Below, in pieces: positions 49,901 to 61,000 of a DNA stretch of 64,000 bases; within the stretch, counting starts at the first letter, position 1, and each line of letters starts with the position of its first letter. The translations under genes and the position numbers were made by a program. The notes under the pieces were generated by a model, which saw only the letters and a list, made by a program, of their open reading frames with translations, had not been told where the DNA came from and did no database searches. This DNA comes from Haemonchus contortus (lineage: Eukaryota; Nematoda; Chromadorea; Rhabditida; Trichostrongylidae), in assembly GCA_000469685.2 (NCBI GenBank), contig LS997566.1, positions 6,368,491 through 6,432,490 on the forward strand. The letters run 5' to 3'.

Positions 49901-50569
49901 TCTCATACAGGCGCGAGCGCAAAGGGCTTCAGGAGTCGCAAGAACTTTCCAGATGCTGTGCTAGGAACTGTGTAGGGCTCTCCAGTACTCAAAATCCATC
50001 ACGAAAAAATGGTGGCTTGCCGAGCAACTTACCGATACACCAATTTCCTCGTATTTTTTTGGTCTTGGAGATGAATCCACCACTGGAAGTGGAACTGGAA
50101 ATGGCAAAAAATCTAGGCGAAGATAGCAACCTTGCATGGATCTGCCGACGACAAACTTCACTTCACCAATGTTCTGAGGTCCAATTTTAGTCAAAGCCTC
50201 CAGAATTTCTGGGGTGGCCTGGAAACAAGGACTCATTCACGTAGTCAATCCTTCTCTTCTTTTAGCGAGGTGCATCTCGTGTTCAAAGCAAAACCAATGT
50301 TTGAACATGAAAGCTAGTCACTTGAATCGCTAAAGAAATCAAGATTTGATTGTTCGAGATCAGTGTGTCTTCTTTTCTGACCTTCTTATATATAAATATG
50401 TATCTCACTTTTTTGGTTTCTCTCTACTATTATGTAGGTTGATGCATATATTCTGTCCACCGTGTTTGATCCTGCCGTATTTCGTTTGCATGAATATTGG
50501 TATTTCACTATCATGTGGACGAGAAGTGTGCTTGATACTCCATTATCGCTTTAGCTATCACCCGTCCAA
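46964..50569. other. Spacer, no gene seen
   Basis: AT-rich with short open frames. A CpG-rich patch lies at about 48560-48680. No recognisable exons. Confidence 0.4.
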
Positions 50570-50750
50570 CCTGCATTTGAAGCTCACAGTGCAGCTCAAT
50601 TTTCACAAGTTCGACCCAGAGGATGAGGTCAGAGAGGCACTTGACGACTTGTTCAAGTCCCAGCCCCCGTTATTCTGATAGGATGGAATCGACAAGCCGC
50701 GTGAGCATTGCTGTCGAGCAGTGGATGGTGATGATGCATACCTCTAATCT
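50570..50750 (+). pseudogene. Mariner-type transposase C-terminal fragment
   Basis: FDPEDEVREALDDLFKSQPP followed, after a frame change, by GIDKPREHCCRAVDGDDAYL resembles the end of mariner transposases (a short acidic helix, QPxxF, then GIxKLxxRWxxVVDxDGxYL). The upstream catalytic part is not found. Confidence 0.35.
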
Positions 50751-52748
50751 TCAGGTTGGTTCACTATTGAGATATTTACAAGAAAAAGCTAGAAGAAAGA
50801 ATCTATGCAACAATTATTTGTTCTTTATTCTTTGCCATTCGCTATCGGCTGGTTTCCCCCAAAATCGTCACTCCTTCACTTCCGTGTTCCAGTCGATCCA
50901 ATTTTCAGACCAGAGTATGAAGCATCAAAATTTTGTAGCACAGCGACAGATGGTGTGGAGTTCTTAGGGGAGCAAATGAGGATGAACCGGTCGTTCTGAG
51001 CCCAAGTGGTAGCTGCAGGTGGATGTCAGAACAATGAACATAACGCCCTAATCTGAAACGGATATCGTGTCGGTCGAGATCTGAACCTATCTGAGAAGCC
51101 ATTCTAACTTTGGTCTGATTAACGAGTGGTCGATATTCGGACGAGATTTCAGTTTTGCAACTGCGTGGGGAGCTGACTACATTGAGCCGAAAACGATCAA
51201 AGGTTCCTTACAATGACGTCATAGGTCACGAGTAGTCGTGAATTATCAACATGGGTGTTCCTTGGGAATGGTGGGACCTCTTCAACGCTGTTACACAAAT
51301 CGTCCGCATAATAACGCCCTCTCTAGACAGTTTTCCGGTCTGAAAGCGCCACTTATGGATACGGTCACGAATTCATCCTAGCGGGGTGTCTTAGGAATCA
51401 ATTTTATCGTGAACTGGGCTTTTAAGGAAGGAGCTCGAGTTGTGCAAAGTGTTTAGGCACCACTTGTATGTCCCGGCAGCCCTTGACACTTTTTCCATGT
51501 CATTGTTCAGACCAAATCTAAATGGGAAAGCATTATGGACATGAAAAAACACCATGACTGTTCAAAACCAAATAGGAATGCAAAGTGCCGAATCAATCGC
51601 ACATGTACAGAAACGAATTTTTTTTATTTTTTTTTGAAAACAGTTTTTTTCAATCCATTTTTCGGAACTTCATTTTATTGTGGTAGGATCGTCTGGCTCA
51701 CCCTTTTCTGTTTGAAAATAGCTATCCATGGAAAATCTGTAATTGTTCCGAATTTCACGTCCTACTTAGTAGAGTGAATGAGGTATCATTATCATAACAA
51801 CACGTTCGATCGGTACCTCCAATCAATATCGGTTCTTTTTCGAAAACTACCAACGATTCACTCTCTACTGTAGCAATCGATAATCGACTTTATCTGAATG
51901 CTAATAAGCGCTCCGCGATGGAGCACTAATAAACTTGCTAATGTTCTCCCTCCTCGGGGACTCCCAAATCTCAAGAGCTTTTGAAGTTTTGAACTTTTCA
52001 AAGCTTTTTTTGAGAACGGATCTTCCCCTGGAGAGCTGAAGGGACTTTTGAAGTTGGAGGGGTTGTGCAGAAATCAGTACGTTCTACACTCAAAATCACC
52101 TTGATAAAAAGTGCTGAATATAGCTTGAAAAAAAACTAAAAACGGAAAGTTTGGGTCTTCAGCTAAGTTCTTGGAGCATTTTCGAGATAACAGACCACAT
52201 ACTTCATGTAGATGGGAAAGGTCGGTTTGTAAATTAATCGTCATGGTTGCCATGAAACAGGACCGGCTAGGTAGAGGTTTATCTGGAAAATGATGCAATC
52301 CTCGAAATGTAGCTTCAAAGGCTTATCATCTGCTTTTTTTCGGAAATCGCATTCAGTATCAGGGCCAGCCAGGTCATAGAGGGACCTTAAGGATAGTTAC
52401 TAATGCGGTTTGATATACTACAAAGTAGGTAGGGCCTGAGAGTCTCTGGTTAAGAAATTTGAACTAGTACTCTCTAACAACTTCATCAATCAAGACCACA
52501 GTATTGTTCTGCATGTGATACGTCGTGTAGGACTTTTTCTCAATTGCTTCCATCTAAACACGTTGTCCATATGTAGACCAAATGTACAACTGCTTCTGCT
52601 AAGTTGGGCACTAATAATTTTAAATATTCTCGTCATTTTACAGTAATCTTTTTGCTGTTCGAAAGAATATGTATACTCCATTTGGTGGAGCACTTTCTGC
52701 TCTACAAGTTGAGTGAGTCGTCTTCTCGAAAAATTTTGTTTCTAATTA

Positions 52749-54009
52749 TTAGGTTGAGTCATAAGTCCTCGGACAAATTGGCAATGATAATATTAATCTT
52801 ACAATTTTTAAACGACAATAGCGAATCATTTGAAATATGCCCCATTGGAATCGATGGTCTTCTGCCAATGCTTGGGCAAATCGTAGATGTCCTTGCTTTA
52901 GAACGCTGGGAGCTGGCCCTTGGAGAACTGCACCAGTGCCACTTTGATGTCGTCGCGGGTTTGAAAGTCCTGACCATCCAGATGACGTTGAAGATGGGGA
53001 AAAAGGTGGTAATCCGAGGGATCTAAGTCTGAGGAGCATGGTTGGTGTGATAAACTTGTCCTGCCGAAATTCGTCAGTTCAGTTTTGGTCGCTCTTGCAA
53101 TGTGAGGGCGAGCGTTGTCGTGTTGGAAATAAACTTTGTGCTGCTGTGGACGTGTAGCTTCGGTATTCGCTTTCAAATTCCTCAGTTGCGTAATGTAGAC
53201 GTGTACGGTCACTGTGCATCCTTCGTCTAGCAGCTCCCATTATTCGACACGGAGAACGCTCCGCCAGAACCAGTGCATAACCTCCTTCGCGTGTACGTTG
53301 GGTTTGGGGGAGTCTTCTGCTTGCGCACCTTTGTCAATCCATTGAGCACACCGGTGAACGTTAGGGTAGAGGTTCGACTTCGCAACCCTGGTGACTAGGT
53401 ACTCGAGCCACGTGTGGTGCCCTTGAGCGTGAGGAGAGAAAGTGCCACGTCGTCGCGGCGGTCCATGTCATACTGCTTCAAAGCATGAGGCGTCTATGGA
53501 CCGAGCTTTCGCACCTTGTCTATTGACTTCAATTCACGAAGAACTGTGGACCGACTCCCCAAGGGTGGCTGCCACTTCACGAGTAGTTTGATACGGATCG
53601 GCTTCCACCTGGCTCCGCAGCACCTTCAAATCCAACTTCATTGAGCGTCCCGGACGGTCTTCATTTTCGACGGAATAGTCGCCCGATGCGAACTTCTGGT
53701 GCCACTTGTAAATTGTACACCTCCTGCTTGTAAACGTCCTTCATACCTCTATCGATTGCCGCGGGTTCATGGCCAGATAAAAAATAAATATGATGGTGTT
53801 GCGGATGTGGATTTGCGACGGCTTGAAATCATGAGGCACAGTTGCTGGAAAGAAAACAGTTAGGTGCCATCTCCAGTGTGCGTTTGAAAGAGCTTTCCAT
53901 ACTCTATCTAACATTGCCTCGCACGTTCATTTTCGTCACCTCTTTTCCGAGTTATGATCGCTAGAAGTCACTACTCTCACATTGTCCGAGGACTTATGAC
54001 TCAACCTAA
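52749..54009 (-). mobile_element. Full-length mariner element, second lineage
   Basis: 1261 bp between TA dinucleotides (52747-52748, 54010-54011). The inverted ends begin TTAGGTTGAGTCATAAGTCC and agree over about 30 bases. The sequence differs clearly from the mariner at 13610-14891, so it is a separate lineage. Confidence 0.9.
52898..53915 (-). pseudogene. Mariner transposase, frameshifted
   Basis: The N-terminal helix-turn-helix part can be read near 53830-53760 (KPSQIHIRNTIIF) and near 53700-53600 (WHQKFASGDYSVENEDRPGR). The C-terminal frame, 53212-52898, has FQHDNARPH and SSDLDPSDYHLF with exactly 34 residues between the catalytic Asp residues. Stops and shifts before that separate the pieces, so no single full protein is encoded. 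Confidence 0.8.
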
Positions 54010-54011
54010 TA

Positions 54012-54310
54012 CTTTTTAGGCCTGCTAGTGGAAAACTCAGGAGGTGAAAGTCAACATTTTCGACACCGGCACCTCCGCTTTCCATCTGAGCGAAAGAAAC
54101 TGCTGCATCAGCTCGGGATATTCGCAACGTCTGAGTAGAAGGTTCGTAGGCAAGTCTACAGCAAGGAGTTGCTTTTTTAATCACGAGAGTGGCAATTTTG
54201 ATGTCAACGACTTGCTCCTCAGTGAAGACCTCCTGAATTCTGGTAAGAGAAACGTTTAGGGCATGACATATGTAATGAGAAATGCTTGTAAGGAATGTCA
54301 CAGTCATCAA
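54012..54310 (-). CDS. Unassigned ORF next to the mariner end
   Basis: About 100 codons on the minus strand that run on into the mariner terminal repeat. A possible 3' splice site (ATTCAG) precedes EVFTEEQVVDIKIATLVIKK, and an AG|GCCT-like end lies near 54020. It could be an exon fragment of a lost host gene. No family recognised. Confidence 0.15.
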
Positions 54311-54759
54311 GGAGCTCTACATAGCCAAGCTACACCGTGTGAAAGAGGTACGCGACTGTAAAGACTCCTATCGACAAGTTCAGACCATAGTCCTTTATGA
54401 CAACATTGGGCCCGTACTGCACAAGTCGTCAAAGCCCCACCTTAAGGGAAATATAGGAATAGAAACCTTTCAGCTCAGTCGAATGGTTCGTATCGGCTTA
54501 TCATCTTTTCCGCTCCCTGTGAAACCATATGAGGGACACCACTTTCCATAATGGACTTTGGAAACGAAATAAATATATTAATCGATACCGAATGGGGCAA
54601 TTTTTGGCGGAACGGCATCGAAAAATTGGTCGAAACGTGGGAAAAGGTCGTAAAAGCGATGGCGAGTACAAATAAATCAATTGATTGATACTACTAATAA
54701 CTTTCTTTATAAAAAAAGTAAGGTCTATAAGGATTAAGTTACGGGCAGTAAACAACCCC

Positions 54760-54960
54760 GTCTCAGGGATGCGCCACGCATTCGATCTCCATTCAGAATC
54801 GTTGTGGCATGTTGGATGCGGCGTATGTGGCCTTGTGGTGGCCAGCCGATGGACAAGTCAGTTCTTTGATCCTCCCGGACAGGTCTGGTACCATTTAGCC
54901 GACCCCGGAGGGATGGTAGGTTTGGTTGGTCTAGGCGGATATCGATATAAAAGTGACTGC
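54760..54960 (-). repeat. SINE-like repeat, tail and core
   Basis: The minus strand carries the core TACCAGACCTGTCCGGGAGG, then ACTTGTCCATCGGCTGGCCA, then the tail with GAATGCGTGGCGCATCCC. The head with the B box is mostly missing. This copy shows that core and tail belong to one unit. Confidence 0.55.
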
Positions 54961-55730
54961 AAAAACTTTTTCGACTTTATTCCTTAATTCGAACGCTCTG
55001 TAAAATCGCTCTGAATGATCTTCCATGAGTCCATTTTCTGACTGTTACTTTTTATACCTGTTGAGCAAGGCAATGTGGATGGATATGCATTGCAATTATT
55101 ATTATTATTATTTTTAAAAGAGGATGTTTTATTATAAAATTGCATAAAAATTTCAGATACAGTGTTCAACGGATGTTAATCAAACATGAAATGCTGGATG
55201 AAAGGATTTATTTGCACATTACGTGCACTTTTCGGACATTTACATCGTTCACATCAACAATCTGCTATTCTGTAAGGTAACTCTTTTGGAGATACAGATT
55301 TGATCAATTTCAAATGGTTAGTTACTTCCGAAAATGGGAGGTTTTCTTTCGTTGTTGTTTGGTCCCTAACTGAAGTAAAAGATGCTCTGGAAAAGCACCA
55401 CGTCGACTCTCGATTCGTGTCCAATTCTGTCCTTACTCTGAACAAAAACTTGTGCTATGGAAACCATTGAATTCTATTCTTCAGACCACCATGAAGCTTT
55501 CAAGGTTTGATGGACCTTAAAAGCATCACAGTGGGGGGTCTCGCTATGTAACTGTTACCATATCAGTATCCACTTCTTTTCTTTTTTCCTATTCTTATCT
55601 TGCTCTTCCTTCTTTTACATTACTTTCCCTTACTTCTCATGTAGGTCTTCTTTCTATTGTCCTTGATTTTGACTTGATGTTTTGTTAACTGCTGTTATAT
55701 CGCCGGTAGACGTTGCAAAAGTCTCGTAAG

Positions 55731-55848
55731 GTTGGCAATTTATGGACAAAACTTACAGTCTCTGAAGGGACTCGAAACTGTACGGAAAGCACAAGTACGG
55801 GGGTTCAGCTTCTTTTGAGACTGAAAGTTTTGTCCATAAATTTCCAAC
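55731..55848. mobile_element. Small fold-back element (MITE-like)
   Basis: 118 bases whose ends are inverted over about 32 bases: GTTGGCAATTTATGGACAAA at the left and its near-complement ending CCAAC at 55848. Non-coding. Confidence 0.6.
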
Positions 55849-57086
55849 CCTGTGTCCATCATTTTGTACTTCTTATTCTTTGAGTTTGTTTTAATTCTAT
55901 ACTGTATTATTTACAACACTGCCACTTCGGTAAACAACAAAAAGATCACTCAAGTAAACAACAAAAACAAACATCAAGACAGGCAAATCGCTCTTGAAAT
56001 AGCTAAGCTATGAATCCCAGCTTGAATTTGACGCAGCACTGCGACGGATATGCTTGATTCGAGCCACACTCTTCATGAGCTTTTTCCAGAAAGGTCGTTT
56101 GGTCGTTTTCCGGTGCGTATATATGCCACTGGGCCGAAATTGATCACGTCGTAAAAACAAAGCATGTTATCTGTGAAATTTCACGTTTGCTGCATTATTT
56201 ACTTCACAAAAAGATCACTGTCATGACCGCGTGCCGCCCTGAATTCCGTTCTTGTGGGATAACATGGTCGCGAAAGGAACCATTCGGAATTGAAGAAATG
56301 CCATAGTGATCGAGATCAGTGAATTCCTCCTACCTATAATCGGGTGCCCCAGTTACCCAACATGAAGATCACGGACTTTGCTTTGGCCTTGGCTCTGATC
56401 GCACCATCAATAGCGGGTTGAAAGAACCCAGTGGAAATTGGTAGATTGAAGTCTCAATTCTAGACCACTTTCCATGGTCTTTATTGTGTCGAACTTCACT
56501 TAAATTTCTTTTGGATGTTCATTCTAAACCATTTCGATAGCATAGTTCACGATAATTTCGGGGTATCCAGTTCTAGACAAATAATGGAAGTGATAGTTCA
56601 GAATAGTGCATTAGTAGGGGAGAAATATAAGTTTAAGAGTATTTGGGGAAATATTAGCCTTTAGAAGTAGCAAGATTAGAGATTAGGCGAAAATGTGACG
56701 ATAAAAGTTGCATGTAAGAGTTGTTTGGACGAGCTGTTCAAACTTGCGCGCCATTGCACACAGCTGGCTCAATAAGCTACTGCTTGCATACAAACTGTGC
56801 GTCTCGGTACGAATGGTACAACCTCTACAGCCTCTACAACGCCATATAAACTCATTCACATTTAGATGTGTACGTCGACTAGGGCGGTTTTGGGCCTCTC
56901 ACTAATTCCTAGGCTGTTTTTCAATCCGACACCGTCCCTTGTGCTATCCTTAGAAGCCAAAGATTCGTTCTATAGAAAGATCCCAGAAACCATTCTTATC
57001 GCCTTTAACAAAACAAACATGCTTAATGAGGTTTAGAAAGTGAGAAGAACTATTTGAAATGATCCACTTCAAAGAGAGTGCTTTAA

Positions 57087-57683
57087 CCCTTTGACGACTA
57101 TGGCACCCGCCGGTGGGTGCCACTATGACTGGCTATGGAACCATGGCACCCAATGTTGTGTGCCACCATGTTTTTTCCTTTATTTGCACATTTGAAACTT
57201 GTTCAATATTTTCATATATATTAACAAACGTCATAGTATTTATATCCATTATGGTCCACGTGAATGGTTTAGGAGCTAATTTATTACAAACATATATAGT
57301 CAATGAAGTAGTACTGAAAGGGTTCAGATACTTTGGTACTTCACGTGTGTCCTGGAAGCATTGGAGGCTTTACCTAGAATACCTGATTTGCGATTATGTG
57401 ACCGCGCGGTCGATCTCTTCATCCTCAAGTTCCTTGGATGTTATACGAATTCCTACTGCTCACACTGTTGCCGAATTTCTAACCGAAATTGCTTCCAAAT
57501 CCGAAGTGCAATTCTAAGCCTAAGCTTCATAAAATAAGATCTGATGCTTTTGTTATACGGAAATATTGCGAAATCTATTAAGTCAGAGAAAGGAGTTCCA
57601 CCGGTGGGTGACAGTCGCGCACGAAAGGAACGGGACGTGGTCCCATGGACGCGTCACGTCGAAATCAGCATGTCGTCAAAGGG
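57087..57683. mobile_element. piggyBac-like non-autonomous element
   Basis: The inverted ends CCCTTTGACGAC and GTCGTCAAAGGG are flanked by TTAA at the left (57083-57086) and TCAA at the right, a one-base decay of TTAA. CCCTTTG ends with TTAA targets are typical of piggyBac transposons. The 597-bp interior has no transposase. It carries a subterminal palindrome, GGCACCCGCCGGTGGGTGCC, at the left and a related CCACCGGTGGG at about 57599. Confidence 0.65.
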
Positions 57684-57940
57684 TCAAAAGATGAAGAAAC
57701 GAGGATGGAGACTCAACAAAACTCTGGATAGTAAAAATCGGACAAATGCAAAAATTGTATTTCATCCAGGCGCTGCTAGCCTAATTCGCAAAGGCCACTG
57801 ATGACTATTGTTCCAGGTGACCTTTTTTTCAAAAACTGAAGCAATTTCGAAGCACGTCTTCAATGATGATTAAGAGGCACATTCTGTAAGCATTTTTTGG
57901 AATTTCCTTCGATTAGAATTTTCTTTTTCTTTTCTCATCA

Positions 57941-58027
57941 ATGACCATGTTAAGGGCAATGCGAAGTTCACTCATTGTTATCGTTGTTATGACGTTCGGT
58001 TTGGTAATATTTTACTCCGGGAGATGC
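57941..58027 (+). CDS. DUF273 gene exon 1 (membrane anchor)
   Basis: 29 codons from [23 protein letters not shown] and on to SGRC. A basic N-terminus precedes the hydrophobic helix. Donor TGC|GTAAGT, phase 0. Confidence 0.75.
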
Positions 58028-61000
58028 GTAAGTTTTTCAAGACAATTTTTGTTTTTTTTTTCATTTTTTCCCTTCCTTAGTTTTTCCTTTAATTCTTCTT
58101 TTCAGTTTTCCAGGAGGACATAAAGGCATTTCGTATAATCAAATAATTCAAGAAAATAAGTATTACAGGTAACACGAATGGTAATATATCAATATGATAA
58201 GAGAACAACAAATATCGCGATAGTATCCATTCTTGGTAATGGTACATCAAGGGCTAAATATAAAACAGCTATGGATTCTGTTTTATGCTATGCACTTCAA
58301 AATAACTACACATTCATACTGACGAAAAGCACTGAGTATGCAGAACTATGCAACCATCAGGAGGTGATTCTTACTTTTTGCTCACCAGATAGGGGGAGGG
58401 TGACGCAGAAGGTAAGGAAGGAAGAGGGTGGTGTGGGGGACAGTTCACGATAAAAATGGTTTCTGAAATTTCCCCAATAGGATGGATTTGGGGCTCCCTC
58501 GTACACTGTGGCGCTCGTACCAGGTCGGAAAAATGCCTAGGAAGGTCACTATAAAGGCTCAATGGTTATCTCGTGTGTATCCTCGGACGAGTTTCACCGG
58601 CGTTTTAGAGGCTGCACCGATCATAAGGGACCCATTTCGGAAATTTAAACAAGCCAATGACCTATAGCGACAGTGAAGACAGTTTTGTACAGCTCTGGCT
58701 TGATGTAGTCAGCTCTTTGGGCAATTGCAACTCTATCTTCCCTACTTTTAAGGAGCCGTATTTTTCTTGAAATCGGCAGATTCTCTCCCTCAGCTCAATC
58801 TCAAATCATACTCTTTTGCAAAGGTGGTCTTCCAACCTATATCAATCAATGTCATTTGTCAGAGTCAGATATTAAATCTGTGGGGATATTTGAATAAGCG
58901 ATCACCCTAGATAGCTTTCAGTTCCTCTTTCAACGTCATTGTATCGTAGCGAACATTTTACAACAAAACAACTTTGAATGGATCCTAGTCATTGACAGCG
59001 ACACTGGTGTGGTGAATGAAAAAGTGTTGGTTACTTTTTAATAGCTTACTTTTATGCTTTGTTTTTTTTTGTATCAAAGCATTTTTTGCTTGCCGACTCT
59101 TTTTGCTCTGTAATGACTTTTTCCCCTCTTTCCTTTTCTGTGTTAGTTGATCTTCTCTTGAAAGTTCAAAAGTTTAATACGTCATTCAACCGAAGCTTTC
59201 TCTCTTTCTGGTTTGGTTAATTGGTATCAGACTCGTCGGGAAGGATAAAAGCACTGACTTGTACATCGGCTGGCCATCGCACCAGGGGAATGAGTGAGCT
59301 GAGAATTCACTTTGTCAATGGATTTCCTCCCGAGAAGGCTGCCCTACCATGGTCCCGTAGCTCCCACACGGCGGGTAGGTTCGCGATTGATCAGGTTACA
59401 GTAGGGCAACTGGGGGAGTTTGCTTGTAAGGGGGACGGGCGGTAGTATCGTTTTCGTGTCATCGATTCGCCGCACGCGGCTGTCGCGGACCATTCGCTTC
59501 GCCGTTACTACAGTTCTGGCATTCTTCATGTAGCTCAATCGATGACCATTATTGAGGCATGATTCCACGTTAGTTCTTTTGTTCCTGTATTTTTTACCTG
59601 TTGCTACTTTCTGCTATATTCCTTCGCGCGCGGAGTCCATCCCGACAGTTTCGATCCTACTGCACCCTACCCTACTTGTAGAGCTAGAAGGATGATAGTA
59701 AAAGCTGACAAATTAACTTATCCTGCTGCGAGCTGAAATGAGAATAACAGGGGAAACGGTGTCATAATTTAATAAATAAACTTTTGTTGCTTACAAAATA
59801 TTTCAGGAGAATAGAAAAATACATACGAGACGAGGCTGACATTATGTTCTACGACAGATTTTTCAACTTCGAAATAATGGCAGGTATTATGAAAAGATGC
59901 TGCTGTCAATGGCTGCTTTCATAGTCCGCCGGCGTGCCGGCGAGCGTGCCGGCGGAGGCAGTGCTAGCGGGGAGGAGGGAGGCAGACAGTGTAAGGCAAA
60001 CAGTCCACGCCCCTTCGAAGGTTGTTTGTTTTCAACCACTCGAAGGGGCGTGGACTGTTTGCCTATCTGTCTGCCTCCCTCCTCCCCGCTAGCACTGCCT
60101 CCGCCGGCACGCTCGCCGGCACGCCGGCACGCCGGCCGGCCGGCACAGTCTCATAGTCCGCCGGCCGGCCGGCCGGCGGACTATGAAAGCAGCCAATGGC
60201 ATAGCCTTTCACTGCTACTGCTGATTTGGCCATATAACTATCATAAACAGGCACTTATTTGGTAAAAAAATCCGACTACGCAATTAAATTTCTTCACGGC
60301 TGGGCAGATTATGAAAAACGCCTTCCGAAGAATTTTCATGGACTAGACAATGGTGCTATACATGTGAGTGATCATAGTTCTTTGGTGTAATTTAACTCTT
60401 CGGGAGACGGAAAGTAGGCCTATTTTGTGTTATCGATTCGCCGCACGCGGCTGTCGCGGACTATTCGCTTCGGCCCTATTTCAGCTCTAGCGTTCTTCAT
60501 ACAGCATTTCCTGAGGATCCTCCGTACCCGCTTAGAGAAACTAAGCGATCCATCCATCCGGAGTCGTTTCATTTGAATCAGGCTCACTTGAGAGGATGAG
60601 AACATGTACTTCTACAGGGGGTCCCAAAATTATGGAGCCAGAATTGAGAAATTTCTAAGGTAGAAATGATCTGTTAATGGCTCATTCGCGAGTCGATCGT
60701 CTTGCTGCGTGACCCATGAAAAAGACGGCAAAGGAGCAGGAATTATCGAAGTTGTCGGTGAGGCGGATTGTCAAGCAAAAGCTTTATTGTCATTCCCATC
60801 GTATGCAGAAATGTCGCTTCAATTCCGATCTAAACAGACAGTGCGGGGCCATGCAGAAAGTGCAGAACCGCTCGAGTGAAGACATGCGATCCATCATCGT
60901 TTTCTCTGACCAAGAAATTATTGCAGTAAAACCATCCCTCAACAACCAGGAAGGAAACATCTAAAGTGCGATCTCTCACACAAAGGTTACTATAAGAGCA

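Noticed and set aside
57113..57517. 134-codon frame on the plus strand
   Set aside because: It lies wholly inside the piggyBac-like element and shows no transposase motifs. Probably chance.
59897..60265. 122-codon frame rich in Arg, Ala and Pro
   Set aside because: It is translation of the GC-rich hairpin arms and overlaps the true splice acceptor and exon 5 in another frame.
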